This document shows positions 10,411-22,472 of a stretch of DNA of 64,000 nucleotides, piece after piece (position 1 is the stretch's first letter; every line of letters starts with the position of its first letter). The position numbers were made by a program, and so were the translations under genes. This DNA comes from Ceratothoa steindachneri (lineage: Eukaryota; Arthropoda; Malacostraca; Isopoda; Cymothoidae), in NCBI GenBank assembly GCA_963969495.1, contig OZ018323.1:83337332-83401331 (forward strand), given 5' to 3'. The notes beneath the pieces were generated by a model. It did no database searches, was not told where the DNA came from, and saw only the letters and a list, made by a program, of their open reading frames with translations.

Positions 10411-13400
10411 CCCATCTGGCGACTACCTACTAGGGCATAAGTTGCCATAATCACGCTACAGCATGATATTAGGATAAATTAACAAACAAACCCCCCAAAA
10501 TGCAAAATCCAAATAATCATACAAAAAAAGCAAAGAAACAAGCAAAATTAAGGAAACTCACTCCGGCATCGGGGGAAGACCGCCTTCCCCGGCGCAGGAA
10601 CATGTGACCTACAACAAAGAGATTAAAATAAAATGGAGAATGCCACCTCCAAAAAGTAAGATAGTCGGCAAGTCTGTGTACACGAACCCGTCCCGACGAA
10701 GCTCGTCCTGGCACGGGCACAGGCAACGTGCGCCAAGATCACCCAGAGTGGGACATTCAACGAGAATAGGCGTAACAGTCCGGAGGGAAACACAGAAACC
10801 GCAATAAGGTGCGGGTGAGCGCTCCAGCAAATGGAGGTGTAGCCAATTCGTAGACGACAGAAAGCGACCTGAAGCCATCGCGGCATTGGGAGGTAAGTCC
10901 ATGGGAATAGTCGCAGTGCAATGGCACGTAACTTTAAGTTCTCGTTGGCTGTCTCTCATGTTCTTTGTTAAGCAGACCGAAGAACTGTCCTGATTTCTGC
11001 TATGCAGTCGGTGTGAGGAAGAGCCCAACGCTAGTCTGTTCGCCCAGTCGGCACAGATCATCGGTGTGCTCATTCCACGCAATTCCCACATGTCCAGGAA
11101 CCCAGCAGAAGATAATCTCGACATTCACCTCCTCGTACGACTTGGAGCCATCCGTATACATTGGAAAGGATCCAGCGCGACACAAACGTAATACTCCCGG
11201 CGTTGTAGAAGCTTTGAGAGCAGAGGGGTGGCGACATAAAGGAAAAGATGGTACCCTTCAGGGTAGCGTCCTGGGTCAAAGGCCCGAGAGCAACACCGAG
11301 ATCTAGAAGGAGTACCTAGCTCTAAACCCAAGGGCTTAGGTTATGACTGGCGTCTCTCGAGGGCATAGGCACCGTTGAGATCGGATGCGGATGCAGTGAA
11401 AGCTGTTGGCGACTGAGAGAGGCGCTCGGCTTGGGTGTACATACGTTTAATGCACGGCGCAGAGCGAGTGGCATCTCCTCTGCATCGACAAGTGTCCTCT
11501 CAATGTGGGACGTGCGGAAGGCTCGGTGTGATGGATCGAGACCACCTTCCGCAATACACGCTTGGCTGCGAGTGCACAAAAGTCTAATTCGTAGTCAAGC
11601 TTCGAATGAACATAGGATCAGTATAAAAGCAAGGCAATAACGCTATGAGCACACCAGATGATGAACGTCACGGAACAAAGAATGTCCATTTGCTTGGGTA
11701 CAAGAGTTCATAAGGCTGCGAATATGAGCCACGCAGGTGAGACGTCGGTCGAAAACATGACCAAGAAAACGGTTGGAATCCACCACTTCCAGGAGAACCC
11801 TGTTTAGGAACAAGGCCGGGTCGGGGTGGATACGTGGATGGCGGTAGAAGTGCACTACCTTAGTCTTGGCCAAGGAAAACTGAAACCTGTGCACTTCAAC
11901 ATAAAAGATGCAGTTCCAGAAATGTCATCTGGGTCGCACCAAAAGATATTGAAAGGTCGTCCACCAAGGTGATGCTGTTGATGCTCAATGAAAAGTGTCA
12001 CAGTGAGGATACTTGCCTGCGGGATACCCTCTTTCTGCTCCATTGGAGCGGAGAGGGTTTTCCCTACTCCTACGCTGAATCGAAGATCTAGCAAAAACTC
12101 AAAAAATAAAGTTTGCGAGGTGTCCCTTCGCTTCCATCATGTGAAGAGTCTCCATGATACGGTATGGCCAGGCTGTATGATAGGCCTTCTCCAGATAAAA
12201 TAAATTTCGTGGCGTAGTGCTGTCTACGAAGTAAGTCCTCGCAGACGACATTTTCTAGTCGGAGCATAGCGTAACCCACCCTATGCAGAATACAGTTGGC
12301 ATCCGATGTCCAATTTCTGCATCAACTTGCACACGCAGGTCAGAGAGATTGGGGGGAAGTCAGCCGGGGTAGAGTGATCTCTCCCTGGTTTGCGAAAAGA
12401 GAGCCAGGAGTCTGGGAGGATACACTCTGTCCAGATCCTGTCGAACAAGTATAACAGAAATGTCATGCTTCTCTCACCTATGTATCTAAGAATCGCATAC
12501 AGGACAGCGTTCTCTCCAAGGTCGTTGCCCATACACGAAGCGAGAACGCAACACATCTCATTCAATGTAAACATGTAGTTGAAGGGTTCTCCAAGATTGC
12601 GGTTCCATTCTCTTGGAGAACTTGGCCCGAATATTTTTTTTTACTCGCTTCCACGCCTCTGCAATAGTGTTCTTCCCGTTAACTGAAGAGGCACATGCCA
12701 GCCAGGAAGAGCGGCGGGCGTGCTTCGAAACATACCGGAACATACCATACGAATTTCACCGCATGTAGGAATAACGCTTCTGTTTCAGAGCCGTCTCACA
12801 CGCTGCCGACTACCATGGAAGTGGTCGACGTGAAAAACGCCCAGACGATCTAGAAACAGTAGTTAGCTCCATGGTGATGAGGTTACCGGAGAAAAACTTA
12901 ACGGCCTGATCCACTGACCGAAACTCCTCGACTGGGAAAGGAAAATCAATCATTTGCGTAAATGAAATGTGGACAACCACTCCCGCGTCAAGCACCACTG
13001 GAGGGGGAGGGGGTGTTTTTCAGACGTCAGGGACCAGAAAATGAAATCTGAATGGGAAAGTGAGTACTACAATGGACATCATCGACCACCTCCCACCCAA
13101 AATCCGTAAAGCACAGGGATAAATCAAGATTTGAAAAAGAAGAGGTTTTCTGGTATACTTATCCCAGCTCGTCGATCAAGTCGGCAAGGACTTGACCACT
13201 GTGATTGATCGTTTGTAGAGGGTGTCTAGCGTTCAAATCCCGAAGCAATAAAAATGACCTCTCAGCAACCATGATACGACACGGCGGAAGTCCCCCGCAT
13301 TGAAGTCGCCTGACGGTGGAATGTACGCAGAAATAGTAATATATCTCCTATCCAGGTACAACTGCACTGATATTGCCTGAAATCAGGTATTTAAAGCAAA

Positions 13401-13556
13401 GAAAAGAACGGACACCATGCTGGCTGTAAATAGCGCATACTCTTGCCCGGCTCCCATCTCGTGGTGATGGGGTCGCAAAACACTTATACCCACAGAGATG
13501 GGAAGGTGGGGGGTCAGGCGCCAAGCATGGTTTCCGGCAAAAAGATAGCTAACGGT
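10411..13556 (-). mobile_element. LINE-alpha copy C, 5'-truncated
   Basis: Starts 160 bp downstream of the transporter stop codon. The 3' UTR hallmark is at 10417-10440. The copy covers ORF2 from the C-terminal zinc motif back to the endonuclease start and is lost at 13556, where the family sequence (gatagctaacgg) breaks off. ORF1 and the 5' UTR are missing, as expected of incomplete reverse transcription. It is more diverged than E-G. Confidence 0.78.
10600..13556 (-). pseudogene. ORF2 pseudogene of LINE-alpha copy C
   Basis: Read on the - strand with many frameshifts, the domains are in family order. Endonuclease pieces lie between 13556 and 12800 (VEEFRSVDQAVKFFSGNL marks the linker after the SDH motif). 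The RT is at 12580-11640 with the block LYAILRYIGERSMTFLL, the KPGRDHST motif near 12385, and the DRRLTCVAHIRSL thumb near 11750. RNase H follows at 11270-11000 with YTDGSKS near 11160 and WVPGHVGIA near 11090. The C-terminal zinc block (CGFCV..ILVECP) is at 10830-10740. The YVDD catalytic box sits in a damaged stretch near 11950. It cannot be translated as one protein. Confidence 0.72.
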
Positions 13557-13631
13557 AGGAGATGGTGTGGGGGTCGAACCTAGTAAAAATTTGTTTGAAA
13601 AATTTTAAACGGTTCACACATTGAACCATAT
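13557..13631. other. Flank of copy C, nothing recognised
   Basis: Short AT-rich link between the 5' break of copy C and the tandem repeat. Confidence 0.4.
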
Positions 13632-13798
13632 AAATAGGAAGATAAACTTCCCGCTTTTAGTATCTCTTTCGTAAATAGGAAGATAAACTTTCCGCTTTGT
13701 AGTATTTCTCTTTCGTAAATAGGAAGATAAACTTCCCGCTTTGTAGTATTTCTCTTTCTTAAATACGAAGTTAAACTCCCCAGTATGCAGTATTATAT
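13632..13798. repeat. Four-unit tandem repeat, period 41-44 bp
   Basis: Units start at 13632, 13673, 13717 and 13761 with aaataggaag or a close variant, followed by ataaactt, a cccgcttt-type block and tttctctttc. The last unit is the most diverged. The repeat precedes a possible LTR and might belong to the same element. Confidence 0.85.
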
Positions 13799-14139
13799 CA
13801 TGGGTCGGCTATACGTGACTCCGTACAAAATAGATCTTGTTCTTAAAGTCCCCGTGTGGAAAAGGTAAAAATCGATGGAGTTTTCTTGAGGTGCTTCTCT
13901 CGCCTTTTCCTCCTTTGCCGGCTGTGAACGTTTCAAGGGAGTAAGGAAAAAGAGGTCCGAAGAGGGGGAGAGAAGGAGAGGAAGAAGAAAGAAGTAAGGA
14001 TAGGACAGACTGAAATAAAGTCAAAGGCTTGAAAGTTGACCAAGTTGGCCTGTGGACCTGCTTAACGTGGGACCCGGACCCCGGTGTTTTAATGTTTTCT
14101 CAGCTTTTAATTGTTACGATTTGCTGTACCTGTCCATGG

Positions 14140-14648
14140 TGTTAGTGTTAGGCCCATCTTTGGATAGCGGTAAAGGAGGAAGATGATTGAAGCGGAAGGA
14201 AGTTAGAGGTTTGCAGAGGGGTGCAAGTTGCGTGGAGGTCACACTAATCTCTGTACTATAAACTAATTTTTGAGTTAGTTTAGAAATAAGTTAGAGTAAA
14301 AGTGTGTCTGTTTGTTTATTTATGTGGTTGTTTTGTTATTATGTCATGTGTGTATGAGATAGGCGTTCAAACCGTTGTTAGCGTTCTTTGTTTTCTTACT
14401 ATGTTAATAACTCGAGTTCCTGTGATTCTAGAGGCATGATTCTCGTATCTGTATCTGTGGTGTGGGATCATGTCCCTTGGTTATTTATTTGTTTCCTTGT
14501 ATTCAAATTCATAGATGCAAATTAATCTATATTCTCATTTCTTTATTCCAATTTCAGACATATTATTTTATGTGTGTGGAGTATGCTGGGATTTAATAAA
14601 ACCACCACACGTCCATTTTGTGGAGGTTTTCGCTGGTCTATTGAATCA
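14140..14648 (+). repeat. Possible solo LTR of a gypsy-like element
   Basis: The stretch begins TGTTAG and ends AATCA, the TG..CA ends expected of an LTR, contains an AATAAA at 14597-14602 near its 3' end, and is followed at once by TGGAATTTGGTGCC, which has the look of a primer-binding site plus leader of LTR retroelements. A second LTR is not visible, so the boundaries are a proposal. The 340 bp before it (13799-14139) show no gene. Confidence 0.4.
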
Positions 14649-14651
14649 TGG

Positions 14652-15050
14652 AATTTGGTGCCAGTAGCCTACCTATTACATAATCCGATCACTACAGTAC
14701 TTCCCTGCCAGTAATGCAGGCGTACAAGCTCGGCCAACGGGCTGCAATTGCGGCAAAGTTAGGAATCATTCTGCGATAGTATCCTAACATGCCCAAATAT
14801 CTTCGAAGCTCCTTGTAGTCCTTTGGTAATGGTATGTCTCCAATCTCCTCCAATTTCTTCGCTGGTAGGCAAATTCCTTCCGCCGAAATGTGATGCCCTA
14901 AAAAATCTATTTCCTCCTTCGCCAGCTCGCACTGCTCCCGGGATATTCTAAGCCCGTTTTTGACCAGGATTTTAAAGACTTGTTCCAAATGCTTCAGAGA
15001 GCAATTTGGTGACAGTAGCCTAGCTATTACATAATCCTATCGCTACAGTA
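14652..15050. repeat. 48-bp direct repeats flanking the gypsy RT scrap
   Basis: The stretch 14652-14699 recurs at 15003-15050 with five or so differences; both begin aatttggtg and contain ctattacataatcc. They enclose the RT fragment exactly. This is longer than a usual target duplication for an LTR element and suggests a local duplication or template switch. Confidence 0.75.
14700..15002 (-). pseudogene. Ty3/gypsy reverse transcriptase fragment (thumb region)
   Basis: The - strand frame from 14988 to 14692 is open for 98 codons. It reads EQVFKILVKNGLRIS, CELAKEEIDFLGHHIS, then PKDYKELRRYLGMLGYYRR and FAAIAA, which is the end of the palm and the connection after the RT of Ty3/gypsy polyproteins (FLGH.IS and the LR.FLG..GYYRRFI box). 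The catalytic YxDD box would lie just upstream and is missing, as are RNase H and integrase. The fragment is on the strand opposite to the possible LTR beside it, so it is either from another element or inverted. It is a scrap of a retroelement and cannot be active. Confidence 0.8.
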
Positions 15051-15126
15051 TGACCTCCACGGTAGTGGTCCGAATGCCTTCACGAGAAAGCGATCTCAAC
15101 CGGCACGCACTGACTTAGAGAGCCTG

Positions 15127-15700
15127 TCACGTTCGAACATGACAGAGTGCAGGGGTGGGTTTCAAGGCCATTCCCTGTTTTCTATTCACACGTTCGACCA
15201 TGACCGCTCCATGGTTTGCCAGCTCTAAGATGATGTCATATATGGAGCAGTCCACGAATTCCCTCGCGTAAACCACTACTTTCACTAAGTTCACAGTAGA
15301 GTGCGTCGTCACACTCACCATGAGTCATTAAGTCTCCGAAGGGCACACATCACGGCTGCCTCTGAGGAATCCGTGCATTCGCCAGACGGCTCGCGTTCGA
15401 GAAACCGGTCACCTTCTGCTTTCTACCAGCCAAACTAGCTAATGCTCTCCTTTGATTGATCATATTACCCTTGGTCAACATTCTTCCCTCAGTGGAGCGA
15501 AAAACAAGAAAGCGTTTGAAGCCTGCGGGCTCGAAAACGTTATGCAATCTCTTAATGAGGGGCCTCCTGAAGTAATGGAGGCTCCGCTCCGCTCAGCGCA
15601 GTAGCGTCTTCTGGTCTTATTCTGGGCTCCCACCCGAGGGAATATCGGGGAAGGATGTGCCGATCTTAGCATGGAGCTTGCCGAAACCGCAGCGGACCTG
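15127..15700 (-). pseudogene. ORF1 pseudogene of copy D
   Basis: Two open pieces on the - strand, 15547-15350 and 15321-15127, encode the ORF1 core in different frames: FEPAGFKRFLVFRST, LTKGNMINQRRALAS, then VSVTTHSTVNLVKVVVYARE and LELANHGAVMVERV. The zinc knuckles are lost at the junction with the gypsy scrap. The family function is RNA binding; this copy is dead. Confidence 0.68.
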
Positions 15701-16198
15701 TCCGTTCCCGGAGCCCCAGCAGAGGGAGAGGAATCTTTTATTCTCTTTGTCTTTTTCTTCTAGGACAGGAGGGTTGGAAATGAACCCGCTTCTCCACCGC
15801 CAGTAGGAGCCCCAAGGCGGAGCAGACCGGCCTCAGCAAGATCATTCTCCGAGAGGGAGGTCTTAGCTGTCAAAGGGGCACCAGCTGGGGAGGAGGTCCC
15901 TCTTCTCGTGAGTCATTAGGAGCCCGAGCTACCTGAGGAGAATCTTACACATGAGCGGACTTCGGGTCGAACCCAGAAAAGGTCCTGCCGTTTGGGGCTG
16001 GATTACATCCGGGAAGATGTCTATCTCAGGTTGTGTAGGGCATCCATGTTGTCATCCCCTCTGAAGCAGCATGGATTCCATTCGAGGAATCTGTCCTATC
16101 CGTGTTCGTCCTCGGGGAAAAAAAAGGGGGCAAGCACACCCACCCGCTGAAAACTGCGAATGCAGGACCGTAGGTGGCACGGGCCAGTGGGCTATTCT

Positions 16199-16609
16199 CA
16201 TAGGTGGGCGTTATCACTATAATTTATCGCGATAACGATATCGGGTTATCGGTTATCCGATATCCCCCCTGTTACCCCGCGTGATCGATTCATTGGTATC
16301 GCCGATACTTTTGGTTGCAAACTATCAATAATCGCTAATTTCAGTTTTTGGTTCCAGTTTAGCACAGGGGCGAACCGCGCGCGCCTTGGAGGCAGAAATA
16401 GACAGGTCAGAGCTGGGAGGAGGATCCCTCAAAACCTATGAGGAGATGAAGGAGAGCCTCATCAGGTAAGAAACTAAGAAACATCATTCAAATATTCACA
16501 CTATTGTATTATAAAATAATAAGGTTATCACCTTATCGAGCGATAAATTTATCGCGTTATCGATTATCGGTTATTGTGATACATTTTTTCGTTATCGCGC
16601 CCACCTATG
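16199..16609. mobile_element. hAT-like MITE, 411 bp
   Basis: Ends CATAGGTGGGCG at 16199-16210 and CGCCCACCTATG at 16598-16609 form a 12-bp perfect terminal inverted repeat. Inside each end are GTTATC and TTATCGCGATAACG-type palindromic motifs. The flanks gctattct (16191-16198) and gctatgtt (16610-16617) agree at six of eight positions, as an aged 8-bp target duplication would. CA..TG ends and 8-bp duplications are typical of hAT transposons. No transposase is encoded, so it would need one in trans. It interrupts LINE-alpha copy D. Confidence 0.8.
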
Positions 16610-17039
16610 GCTATGTTATACCTTTCTCCCATAAGGTGGTTGGCCCTATCAAAACGTTACCACCGGAAGCGGTCAACTTTGGGCTGCCTGTCTGTTTTAT
16701 TGTCAATTCCCTGCGAAAGTATTTTTATTTTTTTATTTTAGAAGCCCATTTGGCGACTGCCTGCTTGGGCATAAGTCACCATACACGACACAGCATACGA
16801 CTAAACAAATAACAATATGTAAGTAACAAATAACAATATGTAAATAGAAAATAATAATAATATGTAATAAGAAAACAAAGCAAGAAATAGGCGCGTTCCG
16901 GCGTCGGGGGTACCCCCCCCCCCAGCGGTGGAACATACAACCTACCAAAAAAATAATTAAAAAAATAAAGGTTATATAAAGGGGAGGAGGCCGGCCTCCT
17001 CCAAAAAGTCTTAAACTCCACAAGTCAGTGTGAACAAAC

Positions 17040-20000
17040 CCATCCCGAGTACAAGGGAGAAGAGGTAGCGATCCCGCTCAGGTAACGTGCCCGAAGATCG
17101 GCCAGACTGGAAAATAAAACAAGAATTTGCTGAACAGTGTAGGGTAAACACAGTCTTCACAGTAGGGCGCAGGGAAGCGCTCGATCAAATAGGGGTGCGT
17201 CCCGCGAGTGTGTCCAATTCGGAGACGACAGAAAGAAATCTGAAGCCGTCGCGGCATTGGGGGTAGGTCTAGGGGAATAGTCGAGGCGCAATGACGCACA
17301 ACTTTAGGCTCCGCTCGACCGTCCCCCATCTTCTTTGCCAAGAAGCGCGGAGAGCTGCTCGTATTCCTGTAATGTAATCGGTGCGAGAAAGAACGAAACG
17401 CTGGTCTGGTCGCCGAGTCATCGCGGACTCTTTGGCGCCCTCATTCCCCGCAATTCCTACATGTCCAGGAACCTAACAAAAGATAATCTCGACATCCGAA
17501 TGGCACGCCAAATCCGTGGCGCACGAATATCGCGAACCAAGAAATGCGGAGATTCCAATGCCAAGAAAGCACTCAGCGCGCTTTGTGAGTCACTATAAAT
17601 CACAATCCGGTCTACAAATCGAGCGACTCACATTATCTCCCGTACCGAGCGGTATATTGCAACAAGTTCGGCCCCGCTGACTTCAAACTGAGTGGAGACG
17701 GCGTGGAAATTGACCCCCCCTTGGGACTTGAAGCCATCTGTTTGCACTGGCAGGGTTCCAGCGTGAGACGAAGTGTGCTCCAAAAAGGTCGAAACGCAAT
17801 ACTCCCTGCGTTGTAGAAGCTTTGGGAGCAGAAGCGTGGCGACAAATAGTCAAAAGTGGTACCCTCTAGGATTGCGTCCGGGGCAGAACCAGGGGCGTCA
17901 CCGGCCCGATAGCTATACCTAGCTCTCGAAGGAGTTTCGAACCCTAAACCCAAAGGGCTTAGGGTATGACTGACGTCTCTCGGCGGCATAGGCACCGTCG
18001 AGATCAGCCGTGGAGGCAGCGAGAGCTGTTGACGACTGAGCGAGGCGCCGGGCTGGCGCGTATAGGCGAATAATACACTGTGCACGGCGCAGTGCGAGTG
18101 GCATCTCCCTAGCATCGACAAGTAGGCTCTCAATGGGGAAAGTACGGAAGGCACCGGTCGCCAGGCGAAGGCCGATGCGATAGATCGAGTCCAGCTTCCG
18201 CAATACATACTCGGCTGCGGATGCATACAACTCGCATCCGTAGTCTAGCATGGAAGGAACAAGGATCGATAAAAAGTAAAGCAGTAGCCCTATCAGCGCC
18301 CCAAACACTGAACGTCGCGGAACGAATATCCAAGGTGCGGGTACAAGAGACCCTAAAGCTGCGAATATGAGCCTCTCAGGTGAGGCGTCGGTCAAACACA
18401 AGACCAGGAAAACGGTGCGAGTCTACCACTTCCAGGCGCACCCTATTGAGAAATAAGACTGAGGCAAGATGGAGCCGTAGATGAAAGCAGAAGTGCACTA
18501 CATTAGTCTTGGCCAAAGAAAACTAAAGCCTGTGCGCTTCGTCACAGGGAGAGAGGCGGTTCAATGCTTGTTTGAGTCGACGCTCGAGTCGGCAGAGCCA
18601 AACGAGATCTAAAGGTCGTCCACGTAGAGCGTAGCGAGAACATCTTCCGGCAACACTGAAGGGATCCCCACACCCCAACCCACCCATACGCGGAATCCCC
18701 GATCTCTCAAAAATTCAGATATAAATATTGGGAGGCGTCCCCTCACAGTCATCGTGTGGAGAGTCTCCATGATACCGTATCGCCATGCGGTATCATAGGC
18801 CTTCTCTAGATCGAAAAACACCGTGGCGTAGTGCTGTCTACGAAGGAAGGCCTCGCAGACGGCATTTTCCAGTCGGAGCAGAGCATCCGTGGAGTGGAAC
18901 TTGTGGAAACGGCACTGTGTGGAAGACAGGTGGCATCCGCTGTCCAGAAAAAAAGGCTAATCTAACATTTACCAATTTCTCCATCAACGTGCACACGCTG
19001 GAAGTTAGAGAGATTGAGCCGGAAACCGGCCGAGAAGAGTGATCTCTCCTCGGTTTGTGAAAAAACAGTAGCGATTCGCCAGAATCTCTGGGAGGATACC
19101 CTCTACCCAGATCCTGTTGAACTAATCTAAAAGAAACGTAATGCCTCGCTCACCCAGGTGTTTAAGCATGGTGTACGCAAAAAACGCCCAGACCAGGGGC
19201 GGTGTCCGCGCACGAAAAGAGAGCGAAACGTAACTCACTCACAGTAAACCTGCCGTTGAAGGGTTCTCCGCCTCTGGAGGAAAAGTCCAGTCGCAAATTG
19301 AATGAGTGCGGAGGAGAATCACGGCTAGGAAGTGCGGAGAAAGCGGTCGCGAAGTATTCCGCTACGGACGCGGGGTCCAAGATTGCGGTCCCATTCTCTT
19401 GAAGAATGGGGAGGGGGGGGGGTCCTGCGAGAACTTGCCCGGAATCCTTTTGACTCGCCTCCACACCTCTGCTAGAGGGGTTTTCCCGTTAAGTGATTAA
19501 ACGTATGCCCGCAAAAGAGAGCGGCGAGAGTGCTTTGAAATATAGTGGAACCTAGCCCTAGCCTAACGAAATTCAGCAACAGTGAAGTCGTTCGGGCGGC
19601 GCTTATAGCGCATGTAGGCATAACGCTTCTGCTTGAGGGTAGTCTCACACTTCGCTGACCAACACTGGATTGGTCGGCGTGCGAAACGGCTAGACGTTCT
19701 AGGCATAGTAGCTAGGCACACGGCGATGAGGTTGCCGGAGAAGAACCCACTGCATCATCAACAGACCTAAACTCCTCGACTGAGAGAGAGAAACGAGTCA
19801 TTTTCTGAAATGCGGACAACCGCGCCCGCGCCAAGCACCACCAGGGCGGGCACTCATGCGGCAGCGGCCAGGAAAATAAAATTTGAATGGGAAAGTGATC
19901 ACTGTCATGGACGCCATCGACCACCCCCCACCAAAAATCAATATGTGCATCCGGAGAGCACAGAGATAGATCGAGGCAGCAAAATGAAGCGGTTCTTGGA

Positions 20001-20568
20001 CAGTGATGCGTAAACGTATCCCCATTTAGGACACCCAACTCTAGCTCCTCGACCAGGTCGGCAAGGACTAGACCCCAAGGATTAATCGAGAGGTCTCCCT
20101 AGAAGGGGTGTCTACCGTTCAGATCTGCGAGCAAGAGGAAGGGCCTCGGCAACCGTGCCACGACGCGGCGGAAGTACCCGCATCGAAGTCGGCTGACGGT
20201 GGAATGTAAGCAGAAATAATAGTATACCTCCTATCCATGTGCAGCTGCACAGCTACTGCCGGAAAAGAAGTATCTAAAGCGAAGAGAAGAACAGACATCA
20301 TGCCGGGTGTAAATCGCGCATCCTCCCGCACTGCCCCCATCCCGTGGTGGTGGGGTCACAAAACCCTTATACCCAGGAAGGGGGGGCAGTGCGTACGCGT
20401 CCAGCATCGTCCCCTGCCAAAAAAAGCTAACGGGGAACGGGACGAGAAGAGCTTTGCAGCTCCTCCCAGTTGGCCCGGAGTCCGCCGCGGCAATTCCATT
20501 GAAGGAATATGCCGTCCAGGCCTAGCTCGGAGGAGATGCGGGGCCATATTCGAAGAGAATACCCTCAA
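17040..20568 (-). pseudogene. ORF2 pseudogene of copy E
   Basis: Domain order on the - strand: endonuclease from about 20568 (PSMELPRRTPGQLGG in a shifted frame near 20490, SDHFPIQILF near 19880), linker VEEFRSVDDAVGS near 19750, RT from 19460 (NGTAILDPASVAEYFATAF) to about 18340 with FDLEKAYDTAWRYGIMETL at 18815-18760, YVDDL at 18620-18609 and the thumb, RNase H at 17800-17500, and the zinc motif near 17150. Between the FLRDR block and PEDVLATLYVDD about 130 bp are missing, which removes the RT QGSVLS motif. Frameshifts are frequent. It is beyond repair but shows the complete domain set. Confidence 0.78.
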
Positions 20569-22100
20569 GGGAATGGCCGTACGCTTCCTGGAGGCAGAAC
20601 TCCGGGCGCTGTTGGCCGGACAATGCGCTGTCGCCTTCGAGGACTTATAGGAGGGGGGGGGGGTGGACTCGCAATGCGTCTTTTCGAGGATCCCGTCTCC
20701 AAGCCACCCAGCCTACCACTAGGCGTGGGCGAAGGGGCCGAAACTCCTTTAATGATGTCATCGTTTCGGGTGGCAGCTTTAGAAACATCGAAAGATGGCC
20801 TCACGACCTCTTCAGGGGTATTGCCAACTGTGCCCCTAACAACTCGGTGGAGGGGCGCAGCTGTTTCTGCTTACGCGAAACGGTCACGCTGGGGGAAGGG
20901 AGAGAAGTCCAGATTTTAGTCGGGGCTGGTTGTTAAACCTGTGTGCCACCAGCTCTACCAAGGGAGCTCCCGGAGTAGGTAGAACCCTCAGAATGGTTCC
21001 GATTGGGCGCGGAAACGACCGTGCTCGTAAGCCTGGATAGGCCAGGAGCAGAGAGCGTCTTTCTCAACATTGAGTCAGAGGCCATCCTGCGCAGCGTCGG
21101 GCGCGCCAGGACCAAGTCATTAGCCTCGCGAAATGAAAGACAATCCCGAGCCTAAATGGCCAGGATGTCCTTCTCAAGGAGATGCACACCACATTGCTTC
21201 GAAGAAGCGGGGTGTGGCTCTCCGCAATTGACACACTTCGCCACACACAATTTGGGTAACCCCGACTTTGCACGTCGATAGGAGCGATCAGTATAGCCGA
21301 AGCGGTGACAGTAATAGCACTTCCGAGGGAGTGACACGAATGCCTTCACGCGGTAGCGATACCAACCGGCACGCAGACTAAGGGAGCTTGTCACAATGGA
21401 ACGTGACGAAGAGCGTAGGGGTGGGTCTCGAGGCCCGTCCCTGTTTTCTCATCACGCGCTAGACCTTGACCACCCCATCGTCGGCCAGCTCTAAGGTGAT
21501 GTCATATATGAAGTAGTCCAAGAGTTCCCTCACATACACTACTCTTTTCACAAAATTCATGGTAGAGTGCGGCGTGACACTCACCGGGGTGCCATCAAGT
21601 GTCCGAAGAGCACTTATCTTGGCCGCCTCGGAGGGATTGGACGCATTTGCCAAAAGTCTACCGTTCGAGAAACGGGTCACCTTCAGCTCTCTACCAATCA
21701 CACCAGTTAGAGGTCTCCTCCGATGGATCAGGTTGCCCTTAGCCAACATGTTGTCATCAGTGGAGCAAATAACAAGGAAATGCTTGAAGCCAGCGAGCTC
21801 AAAAACGCTATGTAGCCTCTGAATGAGGGGCCCCGACGTAATCGAGGCCCTGGTCTTCGTCTGGAACTTCCCACCCCGAGGAGAAATGGGGCCGGACGTG
21901 TTGATCTTAGCTTGGTCGCTTACCTTAACGGTAGCGGCTCCGGCGGGAGGAAAGGAGAACCGAGTCTTCTTCGTCTTTTTCTTTTTAGGATAGGAGGGTG
22001 GGGAATGAACCCGCTTCTCTCCCCGGCCGGCAGGAACCCCCAAGCCAGATCGAACGGCCTCAGCAAGATCCTTCTCCGAGATGGAGGTCTTGGCTGTCAC
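20565..22100 (-). pseudogene. ORF1 pseudogene of copy E
   Basis: The - strand frame 22100-21459 is open for 213 codons. It starts with TAKTSISEKDLAEAVRSG, has a basic stretch KKKKTKKTRF, then the core SGPLIQRLHSVFELAGFKHF, STDDNMLAKGNLIHRRRPL, SALRTLDGTPVSVTPHSTMN and YVRELLDYFIYDITLELAD. After a frameshift the knuckles follow: CYYCHRFGYTDRS (21330-21290) and CVNCGEPHPASSKQC (21240-21190). The middle knuckle has lost sequence. The C-terminal part ends PTAPGVLPPGSVRPFP at 20565. ORF1 is predicted to coat the element RNA. Confidence 0.78.
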
Positions 22101-22472
22101 AGAGGCACCAGTCGGAGGAGATCCCTCCTCTCCCTGTAAAGCCTTGGAGCTGCCAAGTGTAGGCCATGAATGGTCTTTTGCAGTCTCCTTCTTTTCTTAT
22201 GTTCTTATAACCGAGACGTCTGAGGAGGACCTCGCACAGGGGCGGACTCGGGTTCGGTGCTTGGCAACAAGACCAGGTTCGTCGCAATGGAAGATCCTAC
22301 CCTGTAGGGCTCGGTTGCCTCAGGGATCATGTCCATCTCAGTGGGGGGGGCTCCATGTGCCCCCCCCTCCCTTAGGAGATCGCAGGTCCGAGTCTTTTTC
22401 AAGGAAAGAGAGGGGAGCCCGTATGGTGACCCCCTCTAAGCTCAATATGCGAGCCTGCAGGTCTTTAAAGAG

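Larger units (their letters stand above)
15048..16721 (-). mobile_element. LINE-alpha copy D, outer part (interrupted by MITE and copy E)
   Basis: ORF1 and 5' sequence on the - strand. It starts at 15048 within the region before the first knuckle and carries the blocks YAREFVDCSIYDI (15260-15220), FEPAGFKRFLVFRST (15540-15500) and the N-terminal P/S-rich part up to about 16190. The N-terminal part resumes at 16618-16721 after the MITE. At 16721 copy E begins, and D continues at 23102. The 3' part (ORF2, tail) is missing. D is therefore the host of two later insertions and is older than both. Confidence 0.72.

Noticed and set aside
20509..20919. Long + strand open frames across LINE copies, for example here and at 5118-5401
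   Set aside because: They are GC-rich antisense frames of ORF1/ORF2; they lack conservation between copies and known motifs.
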